NCBI GenBank assembly: GCA_002479415.1
Contig: DLMZ01000037.1
Span: forward strand, 395-22,311
Length of the DNA stretch: 21,917 nucleotides
DNA from: Firmicutes bacterium UBA7523
GTDB taxonomy: Bacteria > Bacillota > Dethiobacteria > Dethiobacterales > Dethiobacteraceae
Reading direction: 5' to 3'
Part shown: positions 1-7,945 of the stretch, in pieces
How the letters are laid out: the number at the start of each line of letters is the position of its first letter
Position numbering within the stretch: position 1 is the first letter of the stretch
Notes under the pieces: model-generated
What the model was told of the DNA's origin: nothing
Database searches by the model: none
The model's input: only the letters and a program-made list of their open reading frames with translations
Program-made: the position numbers and the translations under genes

Positions 1-60
1 CCTGAACCTCAACCCGAACCAATGCCACAGCCTGAACCTCAACCCGAACCAATGCCACAG
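1..60 (+). repeat. Two exact copies of a 30-bp coding tandem repeat
   Basis: Bases 1-30 and 31-60 are identical. Each unit encodes the ten residues PEPQPEPMPQ in the frame of the CAP-domain protein. The array begins at the window edge, so more copies probably lie upstream. Perfect identity at the DNA level suggests recent duplication or slippage. Confidence 0.9.
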
Positions 61-558
61 CCTGCTGTCAGCGCTCCAAAATGGCCTGAACCTGCTTGGT
101 TTGCACAAAACACACCCGTAGTTGCACCACCAACAGATGATGGACAAGCTTCAGTTCCTCAAAAAATTGTTCTCACCGCTTCTGAACAGCTAGTATTTGA
201 TGGTATTAACAAGCAAAGAGTTTCTAGGGGTTTGGCACCCTTGAAACTAAATTTGGAGCTGGTTGAATTAGCCCGCAAAAAGAGCCAGGACATGATAGAT
301 AACAATTACTTTGCTCATGTATCACCTATTTACGGACGAGCTTCCGACATGATGCGCAGCGCTAATATAAGCTATAATTACTCAGGAGAAAATCTGGCCA
401 AAACAACTTCTGCAAATAACGCCATAACGCTGTTTATGAACAGCAGTGCACACCGCAACACCTTGCTTAACTCGAGATTCAGTGAAACCGGTGTCGGTAT
501 TGCGCAGATAGGCCGTCAAATCTATGTAACACAAATGTTTATCGGTTTTATGAGATAG
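1..558 (+). CDS. CAP-domain (SCP/PR1, YkwD-like) protein, 5'-truncated
   Basis: The reading frame is open from the first base, and codons before the first ATG (22) continue a Pro/Glu/Gln/Met repeat, so the gene almost certainly begins upstream and only its C-terminal ~186 residues are seen. After the repeat comes a Pro-rich linker, then a C-terminal domain of about 125 residues with CAP landmarks: YFAHVSP, the SGENLA segment, and the SSAHRNTLLN and GVGIAQ motifs, which carry the conserved His and Glu residues of this fold. Bacterial CAP proteins of the YkwD type are usually exported and are often found in spore-formers, but their biochemical role is poorly defined. The signal peptide, if any, lies outside the window. 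A clear terminator follows the TAG stop, so this is the end of a transcription unit. The family call is firm; the function is unknown. Confidence 0.88.
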   Translation, partial: PEPQPEPMPQPEPQPEPMPQPAVSAPKWPEPAWFAQNTPVVAPPTDDGQASVPQKIVLTASEQLVFDGINKQRVSRGLAPLKLNLELVELARKKSQDMIDNNYFAHVSPIYGRASDMMRSANISYNYSGENLAKTTSANNAITLFMNSSAHRNTLLNSRFSETGVGIAQIGRQIYVTQMFIGFMR

Positions 559-578
559 CTTGAATTATACATAATTAG

Positions 579-611
579 AGTGTGGAATCGTCATTGATTT
601 CACACTTTTTT
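579..611 (+). terminator. Rho-independent terminator after the CAP-domain gene
   Basis: An 11-bp stem (579-589 pairing with 596-606, one G-U pair) with a six-base loop is followed by a run of T to 611. It begins 20 bases after the CAP gene stop codon and separates that gene from the downstream subtilase. Confidence 0.85.
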
Positions 612-652
612 AGTACTTCAAGAAATTTTCTAACAGGCGCAAACCTTCCTGT

Positions 653-674
653 ATTTACATATTGTACTGTAAAT
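653..674 (+). promoter_or_regulatory. Inverted repeat upstream of aprX, candidate operator
   Basis: ATTTACA (653-659) and TGTAAAT (668-674) are perfect 7-base arms separated by 8 bases, centred about 30 bases before the aprX start. The spacing is typical of a dimeric repressor site. I do not recognise the motif as that of a named regulator, and no convincing -35/-10 pair is visible around it. Confidence 0.35.
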
Positions 675-694
675 AGCTTTCGGAGGGATAAGCG

Positions 695-1999
695 ATGGTT
701 TTTCATCAGAATGTCAGTTGGGTTCGCAGTCATAGAAATAAACTTTGCCCTGATTTACGTAAACATATTTTGTCTTGGTATAGATCGACAGCATATATGC
801 CATGCTTTTTAAATAATGCATTGAAAGTATTGAGGCAGAGATGGCACAAGATTCCGGTTATTGTTCAGCTAAACAAAAACGCTGCACGGATTCTGTCTGT
901 TGAGTCACTTGCGGAATCTTCCGGTTGTCAGGTTAAGAAAAATCTGCCGCTTATTGATTCCTTCGCCAGTGACGTTAATTTAAAAAGTATGCAAAAGCTG
1001 GTGGAAAATAGTGTGGTTGAAACTATCTGGTATGACGGAGAAGTGCGTGCAATGCTAGATGTTGCTTCACCTGCAGTAAAAGCCGATAATCTTTGGGACC
1101 TGGGCTACGCAGGCAAAGGGGTGGGAATAGCAGTGCTTGATACTGGAATATATAATCATCCGGATTTGAGAGATAGAATTATTGGATTTAAAGACTTTGT
1201 AAAAAATCTCGAGGACACATATGATGACAACGGACATGGCACTCATGTGGCCGGCTGTGCTGCTGGAAGCGGCAATATGTCCGGTAATAATTTTAGAGGC
1301 CCTGCTTCCAGTGCTAACTTAATTGGCGTTAAAGTACTAAACAAGCTTGGTATCGGCAGCGCATCTACAGTTATTCAAGGCGTTCAGTGGTGTATTTATC
1401 ACAAGGAAAATTTAAATATTAAAATCCTCAACTTGTCGCTGGGACTAGAAGCAAGTCAACCCTGTCGCAAAGATCCGGTCTGCCTGGCGGCTGAGAAAGC
1501 TTGGGAGTCGGGTATTGTCGTCTGTGCCGCGGCGGGGAACAGCGGCCCTGACTCCCGCACCATAGCTTCGCCCGGACATAGCCCAGTAATAATTACAGTA
1601 GGAGCTATAAACGACAATAACACAACTAACTCTGAGGACGATGTTATTGCTTCTTTTTCTAGTCGCGGACCTACGGTTGAGGGATTGATAAAGCCGGATG
1701 TTGTTGCTCCCGGAGTGAATATTGTATCATTAAGAGCTCCCGGTTCGTTTATTGATAAAAAGAATAAAGAGACACGTGTAGACGGTTGGCATACTTCCCT
1801 CTCAGGGACTTCAATGGCCACGCCGGTTTGTGCAGGCTTAATAGCACAGCTATTGGAAATAAACGATACTCTTACTCCTGAAGAAGTAAAAAGTTTACTA
1901 AAAAGTACCGCAAAAAAACTGGCTGGGTTTTCTCAAAACGAACAGGGCATGGGTACAGTTAATGGAAAAAAAGCGGCAGATACTATTAAGATTGATTAA
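695..1999 (+). CDS. aprX: AprX-type subtilisin-like serine protease (S8 family)
   Basis: This 434-residue protein is a subtilase. The catalytic triad is visible as Asp149 (AVLDTG), His181 (NGHGTHVAG) and Ser373 (SGTSMATP), with the oxyanion Asn282 in AAAGNSGP. No signal peptide is present. The N-terminus, with its PCFL motif near residues 36-39, resembles Bacillus subtilis AprX (about 442 residues), a protease without a secretion signal, so a cytoplasmic location is likely. Residues ~50-120 look like an inhibitor-like prodomain. The ATG at 695 is chosen because GGAGG lies 8 bases upstream at 682-686 and the N-terminus then matches AprX. The gene has its own upstream region after a terminator and is followed closely by the trp operon promoter. 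The physiological substrate is not known. Confidence 0.93.
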   Translation: MVFHQNVSWVRSHRNKLCPDLRKHILSWYRSTAYMPCFLNNALKVLRQRWHKIPVIVQLNKNAARILSVESLAESSGCQVKKNLPLIDSFASDVNLKSMQKLVENSVVETIWYDGEVRAMLDVASPAVKADNLWDLGYAGKGVGIAVLDTGIYNHPDLRDRIIGFKDFVKNLEDTYDDNGHGTHVAGCAAGSGNMSGNNFRGPASSANLIGVKVLNKLGIGSASTVIQGVQWCIYHKENLNIKILNLSLGLEASQPCRKDPVCLAAEKAWESGIVVCAAAGNSGPDSRTIASPGHSPVIITVGAINDNNTTNSEDDVIASFSSRGPTVEGLIKPDVVAPGVNIVSLRAPGSFIDKKNKETRVDGWHTSLSGTSMATPVCAGLIAQLLEINDTLTPEEVKSLLKSTAKKLAGFSQNEQGMGTVNGKKAADTIKID

Positions 2000-2005
2000 A
2001 AAGCA

Positions 2006-2035
2006 TTGACAATCGATTTTAAAGTATGCTAGAAT
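2006..2035 (+). promoter_or_regulatory. Sigma-A-type promoter of the trp operon
   Basis: TTGACA (2006-2011) and TAGAAT (2030-2035) are 18 bases apart. A TG at 2027-2028 gives an extended -10. The promoter begins 7 bases after the aprX stop and lies just before the T-box leader, with transcription expected to start near 2042. Confidence 0.8.
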
Positions 2036-2041
2036 TGTGGC

Positions 2042-2316
2042 AATTACAATGATCGGGAAGAGTAGACGGAGTGGCGCTTTTTCTCAGAGAGCCGGGGCAG
2101 GTGAGAATCCGGTAAAGAGACCGCCGTTGAATGGGCCCGTGAGTCGCGGACCGAAGTATAGTAGGCTCCGCCGTCATGTTTCGACGTTACACGAAACGGG
2201 GTATCGGAATTTTTTTCCCGTACCTGTCAAAGCGGGTCTGTTTATATATGCAGACCAATGAAGGTGGCACCGCGAAAGTCAGTCTTTCGTCCTTCCCAGG
2301 ACGAGGGGCTTTTTTT
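2042..2316 (+). ncRNA. Tryptophan T-box leader riboswitch
   Basis: This is a transcribed leader sensing uncharged tRNA-Trp. The base of stem I pairs CGGAG (2067-2071) with CTCCG (2166-2170), preceded by the usual AGTAGA segment. The specifier-loop codon is TGG at 2132-2134, in the context GAA-TGG-GCCC. The T-box sequence AATGAAGGTGGCACCGCG spans 2257-2274. Its bulge UGGC (2265-2268) is complementary to a GCCA acceptor end, as expected for tRNA-Trp with discriminator G. A terminator follows at 2281-2316. In the T-box mechanism, uncharged tRNA binding to specifier and bulge stabilises the antiterminator and allows trp operon transcription. The exact limits of stems II and III were not drawn. 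Confidence 0.93.
2281..2316 (+). terminator. T-box regulated terminator of the trp operon
   Basis: A 13-bp stem (2281-2293 with 2298-2310, some G-U pairs) has a TCCC loop and is followed by seven T from 2310 to 2316. It directly follows the T-box motif and is the expected alternative to the antiterminator. Confidence 0.88.
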
Positions 2317-2356
2317 ATTTTCTTTTACTTTTGTTTTTTCTAGGAGGTTTATTAAA

Positions 2357-3808
2357 TTGAGTTTTACAGTTGAATCAGCGGGTAATAAAAAAATGGTTAC
2401 TGTTCACAGCTTCATTGTTGGGGATTTGGAAACTCCCATCTCTACTTTTTTGAAGCTTTGTGCGGACGGTCCGTCTTTTCTGTTGGAAAGTGCTGCGGGA
2501 GGAGAACAGGTAGCACGGTATTCCTTTTTAGGTTACAATCCTTTTCTTACGCTACGGGGCTATGAAAATGGAGTTGAGCTGCAGTGGAATAATGGGTTGG
2601 TGGAAAGTAGAGAAGGAGACCCGCTGGAGGTGTTGAGAGGTTTAATGGAGGACTTTCGGCTGAAGTCGCACCAGACAATGCCCAGATTCTCCGGCGGTGC
2701 TGTAGGTTATTTCTCTTATGATACTGTGGCTCGGTTTGAACCAATAGGTAAATTGCCTCCAGATGGATTAAATCTGCCGGAAATCTATATGCAGTTTATG
2801 CAAAATATTGTTGTATTTGATCACTTTAAGCATGAATTGCAGTTAATAGTTAACAGGCCGGTAAGAGACGGAGAATCGACGGCTGCAGCTGAAAAGTTAG
2901 CTAATAATGAATTGGATCAGATGGTTATGCAAATGTCATACCCCTTACGTGAAAATGCTGAAGCTTTAAAAAATGCTAACGCAGTTCCTGTGGGAAATAT
3001 GACGGAGGCAGAATTTGTGGAGCGTGTAAAAATAGCAAAAGAATATATTAAGCACGGTGATATTTTTCAAGTTGTTTTATCTCAACGCTTTACAGCTGAA
3101 ATAGCAGAAGATCCGTTTGTGATATACAGGCGCCTTAGGTCACTAAATCCCTCACCATATATGTTCTACCTAAAAAATGAAGAGATGACGATTGTTGGAG
3201 CCTCTCCGGAGATGATGGTGAGAATAGAAGATAAGACGGTAACGACCAGGCCCATCGCCGGAACGAGAAAAAGAGGCAAGACGGAAGAAGAAGATATCGC
3301 TCTGGAAAAGGAATTACTGGCTGATGAAAAGGAAATGTCAGAGCATGTAATGCTTGTTGATTTGGGCAGAAATGATATCGGACGGGTGGCGCGATACGGC
3401 ACGGTTCAGGTTAAAGAATACGGCAAGATAGAGAGGTTTTCCCATGTAATGCATCTGGTTTCAGAAGTATCTGGAGAGCTGGCAGGGGAACAAGATGCTC
3501 TCTCGGCATTGCGAGCTTGCTTCCCGGCCGGAACACTGACGGGAGCCCCCAAGGTTCGGGCAATGCAGATAATAAATGAACTGGAGCCGGTAAGGAGGGG
3601 ACCTTACGGCGGCGCCATTGGTTACCTGGATTTTAAAGGTAACATGGATACCTGTATTACTATTAGGACGATGGTAATTAAAGACGGTAAAGCTTATATC
3701 CAAACCGGGGCGGGGATTGTGGCCGATTCGGTACCTGAGCTGGAATACGCTGAAACATTACACAAGGCAAAAGCTATGTTTGCCACTTTGGGAGTTGAAC
3801 CAAAATGA
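2357..3808 (+). CDS. trpE: Anthranilate synthase component I
   Basis: TrpE converts chorismate to anthranilate, using ammonia supplied by TrpG, in the first committed step of tryptophan synthesis. The 483-residue product carries the LLES motif (residues 42-45) that belongs to the tryptophan feedback site. It also carries the chorismate-binding signatures: RPIAGTRKRG, DLGRNDIGR (from about residue 335), HVMHLVSEV, the FPAGTLTGAPK region and GAGIVADS near the C-terminus. The start is TTG 2357, 9 bases after TAGGAGG at 2341-2347. A longer frame back to ATG 2258 exists, but that ATG lies inside the T-box motif and would translate the terminator, so I reject it. The stop overlaps the trpG start by 4 bases (ATGA). 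Retained LLES implies enzyme feedback inhibition in addition to T-box control. Confidence 0.96.
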   Translation: MSFTVESAGNKKMVTVHSFIVGDLETPISTFLKLCADGPSFLLESAAGGEQVARYSFLGYNPFLTLRGYENGVELQWNNGLVESREGDPLEVLRGLMEDFRLKSHQTMPRFSGGAVGYFSYDTVARFEPIGKLPPDGLNLPEIYMQFMQNIVVFDHFKHELQLIVNRPVRDGESTAAAEKLANNELDQMVMQMSYPLRENAEALKNANAVPVGNMTEAEFVERVKIAKEYIKHGDIFQVVLSQRFTAEIAEDPFVIYRRLRSLNPSPYMFYLKNEEMTIVGASPEMMVRIEDKTVTTRPIAGTRKRGKTEEEDIALEKELLADEKEMSEHVMLVDLGRNDIGRVARYGTVQVKEYGKIERFSHVMHLVSEVSGELAGEQDALSALRACFPAGTLTGAPKVRAMQIINELEPVRRGPYGGAIGYLDFKGNMDTCITIRTMVIKDGKAYIQTGAGIVADSVPELEYAETLHKAKAMFATLGVEPK

Positions 3809-4377
3809 TTGCTGTCATCGATAATTATGATTCATTTACCTATAATTTGGTGCAAATGCTGGGTGAATTGGGAATAGAGCTGAATGTTTTCAGAAACGAT
3901 GCTCTCACAGTTGAGGAATTGGCGGAAATGAAGCCGCAGGCTATTGTGGTTTCGCCGGGTCCGGGAAAGCCTGAGGATGCCGGACTGTCCCGAGAAATCA
4001 TTAGCTACTTTGCCGGCAAAGTACCCATACTGGGTGTTTGCCTTGGACATCAGGCTATCGGCAGTTGTTTTGGCGGAGAAGTGATTCTTGCCCCGCAGCC
4101 GATTCATGGCAAGCCTTCAAATGTTTATCACGATGGCGATGCTATGTTTGATGGTGTGGAAACTCCATTTACCGCCGGCAGGTATCATTCCTTAATCTTA
4201 AATAGAGAAAGCATTCCTGAATGCCTGAGGGTTACGGCAGAAACAGAGGATGGGATAGTTATGGCGGTTAAACACAGGGAATTGCCGATTTACGGAGTGC
4301 AGTTCCATCCGGAATCCATAATTACTCCCTGCGGCAAAAAATTACTGGAAAACTTTTTGCGGAGGGTGACATTATGA
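3805..4377 (+). CDS. trpG: Anthranilate synthase component II, glutamine amidotransferase
   Basis: The 190-residue class I glutamine amidotransferase releases ammonia from glutamine for TrpE. The triad is Cys79 in GVCLGHQ, His168 and Glu170 in VQFHPES, and the oxyanion-region motif SPGPG is at residues 50-54. Length is normal for a stand-alone TrpG/PabA. The start overlaps the trpE stop by four bases and the stop overlaps trpD the same way, so the three are likely translationally coupled. In many Bacillota the same subunit also serves PabB for folate synthesis. No pabB is present in this window, so such a dual role here is only possible, not shown. Confidence 0.96.
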   Translation: MIAVIDNYDSFTYNLVQMLGELGIELNVFRNDALTVEELAEMKPQAIVVSPGPGKPEDAGLSREIISYFAGKVPILGVCLGHQAIGSCFGGEVILAPQPIHGKPSNVYHDGDAMFDGVETPFTAGRYHSLILNRESIPECLRVTAETEDGIVMAVKHRELPIYGVQFHPESIITPCGKKLLENFLRRVTL

Positions 4378-5399
4378 AGGAATTATTAGGCCTTTTATGT
4401 TCGGGAAAGGATTTGAGTGTAGCTGAAGCGAAGTCGGCTATGGCCGCCATTATGGACGGCAATACCACACCGGCGCAGGTAGCTGCTTTTCTGGTCGCGC
4501 TGAAGATGAAGGGCGAAACACCGGATGAAATTTACGGTTGTGCTGCGGCTATGCGCGAGAGGGCTGCAAAGGTTACTTCGTTTCGTGAGCCTCTTACCGA
4601 TACATGCGGAACTGGTGGTGACAGTAAGGGAACCTTCAATATTTCCACAGTGGCAGCATTGATAGCAGCCGGTGCAGGCTTGCCGGTGGCCAAACACGGT
4701 AACAGATCCGTATCAAGCAAGTGTGGTTCAGCAGATGTGCTGGAGGCGCTTGATGTGAAGCTGGAGCTTACCCCGAAGGAAATGGGTTTATGCCTCGATG
4801 AAGTAGGGATTGCCTTCCTTTTTGCTCCACTCTTGCACCAAGCTATGCGCCACGCCGCAGGACCGCGGCGGGAAATCGGTGTACGTTCCGTGTTTAATGT
4901 CTTAGGACCGCTGACTAATCCGGCAGGTGCCAAGCGGCAGGTATTGGGGGTTTATGCTCCCGAGCTGACCGAAATACTGGCCGAAGCTTTACTGCTTTTG
5001 GGAACGGAAAGAGCACTGGTGGTTCACGGCTCCGATGGCAGCGATGAATTAATTTTGTCAGGAGAAACAAAAATTTGTGAAATTAAAAACAACGAAATTA
5101 ATTGCTATTTCTTAGCTCCGGAGGATGTGGGTTTACCTCGATACTGTGCAGAAGAAATAAGCGGCGGGGGATCGAAGAAAAACGCTGCTTTAGTGCTGGC
5201 TGTTTTACAAGGCAAACAGGGCCCGCACAGAGATGTTTCCGTATTAAATGCGGCGGCGGCGCTTTATGTTGGCGGCTTGGCAGCCGACTTGAATGAAGGA
5301 GTAAAACTGGCAGAAAAAGCGCTGGATAGCGGCAGCGCTTTGGCAAAGCTGGAAGCCTTAAGGCAATTTACGGAAAGGTGCGGTGCACATGCTGGCTAA
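4374..5399 (+). CDS. trpD: Anthranilate phosphoribosyltransferase
   Basis: TrpD transfers the phosphoribosyl group of PRPP to anthranilate. The 341-residue protein has the family's PRPP-binding GTGGD loop (residues 79-83), the KHGNRSVSS segment (107-115) and the anthranilate-side AAGPRREIG and FNVLGPLTNP motifs. Length is typical. It is not fused to TrpG, unlike the enterobacterial arrangement. The ATG lies in an ATGA overlap with trpG, and GGAGGGTGA just upstream (4362-4370) serves as its ribosome binding site. Its 3' end overlaps trpC by 11 bases. Confidence 0.96.
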   Translation: MKELLGLLCSGKDLSVAEAKSAMAAIMDGNTTPAQVAAFLVALKMKGETPDEIYGCAAAMRERAAKVTSFREPLTDTCGTGGDSKGTFNISTVAALIAAGAGLPVAKHGNRSVSSKCGSADVLEALDVKLELTPKEMGLCLDEVGIAFLFAPLLHQAMRHAAGPRREIGVRSVFNVLGPLTNPAGAKRQVLGVYAPELTEILAEALLLLGTERALVVHGSDGSDELILSGETKICEIKNNEINCYFLAPEDVGLPRYCAEEISGGGSKKNAALVLAVLQGKQGPHRDVSVLNAAAALYVGGLAADLNEGVKLAEKALDSGSALAKLEALRQFTERCGAHAG

Positions 5400-6165
5400 A
5401 ATTGTAGCTGACAAGAAAAAGAAGCTGGCAAACAGCAAGCTCCAATTGCCGGAGGCAGCTTTGCGGGAGAAGCTAAGGGATGCGGGAGATATCCGTCCTT
5501 TTAAAGAAGCGCTTGAAAAAGAAGGCATGGCTGTCATAGCCGAGGTTAAAAAAGCTTCTCCGTCCAAAGGAGATTTTGGGCTAACAGTCCCCGTGGATGA
5601 ACTGGCAAGATGTTATCAGGCAGGCGGGGCATCGGCCATATCTGTACTAACAGAGGAAGACCATTTTCACGGCTCTGTAGCCGACTTGCTTTCTGTACGC
5701 GCTACCGTCAACCTTCCAGTGCTACGCAAGGATTTTATAGTTGACAGCTACCAGCTATATGAAAGTAGAGTAATAGGTGCTGATGCGGTTCTGTTAATAG
5801 CCGGGCTTTTAGACGAAGAAAAATTGTGTCATTATCTTGGAATCTGCCGGGAATTAGGGCTGGCGGCACTGGTAGAGACACACAACGGGGAAGATTTGGC
5901 GCAAGCTATAAAAGCCGGTGCAGATATCATCGGCGTTAATAACAGAAATTTAAGCACGTTTAAAACAGATATTTCTCATACTATCAATTTAGCAAGCATG
6001 GTACCTAATAATGTTTTGCTGGTGAGCGAAAGCGGAATATTTACTTCCGAGGATGTAAATAAGCTGGCTGAAGCCGGAGCCCATGCGGTTTTAGTCGGTG
6101 AATCGTTGGTACGCTCAAACGACCCGGAGCAAAAAATAAGAGAACTGCTTGGAGGCAAGCTATGA
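5389..6165 (+). CDS. trpC: Indole-3-glycerol-phosphate synthase
   Basis: TrpC closes the indole ring from carboxyphenylamino-deoxyribulose phosphate. The 258-residue TIM barrel shows EVKKASPSKG (52-61, with catalytic Glu and Lys), VLRKDFI, LVETHN, GVNNRNLSTF, LVSESGI and the phosphate-binding LVGESLV. I start it at ATG 5389 (MLAKIV, the usual TrpC beginning), 10 bases after GGAAAGG. An in-frame GTG at 5383 would add two residues but sits too close to that ribosome binding site. The gene overlaps trpD by 11 bases and trpF by 4. It is separate from trpF, not fused as in Escherichia coli. Confidence 0.95.
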   Translation: MLAKIVADKKKKLANSKLQLPEAALREKLRDAGDIRPFKEALEKEGMAVIAEVKKASPSKGDFGLTVPVDELARCYQAGGASAISVLTEEDHFHGSVADLLSVRATVNLPVLRKDFIVDSYQLYESRVIGADAVLLIAGLLDEEKLCHYLGICRELGLAALVETHNGEDLAQAIKAGADIIGVNNRNLSTFKTDISHTINLASMVPNNVLLVSESGIFTSEDVNKLAEAGAHAVLVGESLVRSNDPEQKIRELLGGKL

Positions 6166-6767
6166 TACGGGTGAAAATATGCGGCATTAAAAACGTGGCA
6201 GCCGGCTTAGCGGCTGCTGAAGCAGGCGCAGATGCCATCGGCTTAGTGTTTGCCAATAGCCCGCGTAAGGTTGATTTGGAGACAGCAAAAACAATTTGTG
6301 CATCGCTTCCTCCTTTTGTAAGCCGTGTTGGTGTTTTTGTCAACGAAGCGACAGCAGTTGTTAATGAAATTGCATCAGCGTGTGGTCTGACTGTTTTACA
6401 GTTTCACGGGGATGAAGACGGAGAGTATTGTCGCCGGTTTTCCTTGCCGGTACTTAAAGCTATTAGTGTAAAGTCCGCTGAGGATTTAAGGGGAATAGAG
6501 AATTTTCCTGCCGCAGGTTTTGTCCTGGACACATATCACCCAATTTTTCGGGGCGGCACCGGTGAAACATTTGATTGGTCGCTCTTAGATGATAAGCCTA
6601 ATGTTCCCATAATTTTAGCGGGAGGACTATCCCCCGGAAACTTAGCCGAAGCAATACGCAGGGTTAAGCCCTACGGAGTAGATGTTTCCAGCGGTGTGGA
6701 AAAGAATGGAGATAAGGACAAGCGTTTGATTAAGACATTTATTGAAGAAGCAAGGAGGTGCAGCTAA
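6162..6767 (+). CDS. trpF: Phosphoribosylanthranilate isomerase
   Basis: TrpF performs the Amadori rearrangement between the TrpD and TrpC reactions. The 201-residue barrel has the catalytic Cys7 in VKICGIK and Asp123 in VLDTYHP, plus QFHGDE, the GGTGETFDW phosphate loop and DVSSGVE. The ATG overlaps the trpC stop by 4 bases. Its stop TAA shares one base with the trpB start. Although TrpC acts after TrpF, the gene order C-F is the common one in Bacillota. Confidence 0.95.
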   Translation: MIRVKICGIKNVAAGLAAAEAGADAIGLVFANSPRKVDLETAKTICASLPPFVSRVGVFVNEATAVVNEIASACGLTVLQFHGDEDGEYCRRFSLPVLKAISVKSAEDLRGIENFPAAGFVLDTYHPIFRGGTGETFDWSLLDDKPNVPIILAGGLSPGNLAEAIRRVKPYGVDVSSGVEKNGDKDKRLIKTFIEEARRCS

Positions 6768-7945
6768 TGGAGAACAAAGGTAAATTCGGGCAATTTGGCG
6801 GTCAGTTTGTTCCGGAAACATTGATGGCTGCGCTGGAAGAGCTGGAGCAGGCCTATAATACTGCGGTAAAAGACGAAGAATACCGTCGCCAATACAGAGA
6901 TGTACTGATTAATTATGTAGGCAGGCCCACCCTCTTGTACCATGCCGAAAAATTGTCGGCAGCGCTGGGCGGCGCTAAAATATTGCTCAAGCGGGAGGAT
7001 TTAAACCATACGGGGGCACATAAGATTAATAACGCTCTCGGTCAAGCAATATTAGCCAAGAGAATGGGGAAGAAGCGTATAGTTGCCGAAACAGGAGCAG
7101 GTCAGCACGGCGTTGCTGCTGCTACGGCAGCCGCGTTATTTGGCTTAGATTGCGTTGTATATATGGGCGAAGAAGATATCTCCCGTCAAGCTCTAAACGT
7201 TTTTCGTATGAAAATGCTGGGCGCTCAAGTATTCCCGGTTGTGTCCGGAAGTAAGACGCTAAAAGATGCCACAAATGAAGCTATTCGTGACTGGGTTACC
7301 AACGTACGCACAACTTTTTATCTAATAGGCTCGGCAGTAGGGCCACATCCTTATCCCACTATGGTGAGGAATCTGCAAAGTGTAATCGGTACAGAAGCGA
7401 GACAGCAAGTATTAGACATGGAAGGCAAGCTTCCCGAAACACTTATTGCTTGTGTGGGCGGCGGCAGTAACGCCATAGGCTTCTTTCATCCCTTCCTTAA
7501 TGATTCTGTACGCTGCATTGGAGTGGAAGCGGCGGGACACGGGCTGGAAACAGAGTCTCATGCGGCAACGCTGACTAAAGGAACCCCCGGCATACTGCAC
7601 GGAGCCATGAGTTACCTGCTGCAGGACAGTGACGGCCAGATTGCGCCTGTTCATTCTATATCTGCCGGATTAGATTATCCCGGCGTAGGCCCGGAGCATG
7701 CCCATTTAAAAGAAAGCGGCAGAGTTGAGTATGTTTCTGTAACAGATCAAGAAGCTCTAGATGCATTTGCTCTTCTCACACGGGAAGAAGGTATCATCCC
7801 GGCTTTGGAAAGCTCACATGCTCTGGCATACACAGCCAAGCTGGCGCCTACCTTGACGGCAGAAGCAACTTTATTAGTCTGTTTGTCGGGACGCGGAGAT
7901 AAAGATGTGGAGGCGGTAGCAAAGGTAACGGGGGTAAAATTGTGA
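6767..7945 (+). CDS. trpB: Tryptophan synthase beta chain
   Basis: TrpB condenses indole with serine in a pyridoxal-phosphate dependent reaction. The 392-residue protein has the PLP lysine Lys86 in HTGAHKINNA, the catalytic Glu108 in AETGAGQHG and the phosphate-binding VGGGSNA loop. The length and the KFGQFGGQFVPETL N-terminus fit the TrpA-dependent TrpB1 class. The start is ATG 6767, 8 bases after AAGGAGG (6752-6758). An in-frame GTG at 6758 overlaps that ribosome binding site and is rejected. The gene overlaps trpF by one base and abuts trpA. Confidence 0.96.
   Translation: MENKGKFGQFGGQFVPETLMAALEELEQAYNTAVKDEEYRRQYRDVLINYVGRPTLLYHAEKLSAALGGAKILLKREDLNHTGAHKINNALGQAILAKRMGKKRIVAETGAGQHGVAAATAAALFGLDCVVYMGEEDISRQALNVFRMKMLGAQVFPVVSGSKTLKDATNEAIRDWVTNVRTTFYLIGSAVGPHPYPTMVRNLQSVIGTEARQQVLDMEGKLPETLIACVGGGSNAIGFFHPFLNDSVRCIGVEAAGHGLETESHAATLTKGTPGILHGAMSYLLQDSDGQIAPVHSISAGLDYPGVGPEHAHLKESGRVEYVSVTDQEALDAFALLTREEGIIPALESSHALAYTAKLAPTLTAEATLLVCLSGRGDKDVEAVAKVTGVKL

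Noticed and set aside
1..60. CRISPR-like direct repeats
   Set aside because: The two 30-bp units are directly adjacent with no spacers and are in frame in a protein linker.
582..812. Open frame of 76 codons on + strand
   Set aside because: It starts inside the terminator after the CAP gene and overlaps the well-supported aprX start in another frame; no ribosome binding site and no family likeness.
1456..1821. 121-codon minus-strand frame over aprX
   Set aside because: Antisense to the conserved catalytic region of the protease.
2037..2261. 74-codon open frame on + strand
   Set aside because: It lies wholly in the T-box leader, begins at the expected transcription start and has no ribosome binding site.
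4532..4933. 133-codon minus-strand frame over trpD
   Set aside because: Antisense shadow of a conserved gene; low-complexity Ser/Ala/Pro composition typical of reverse-frame reading.
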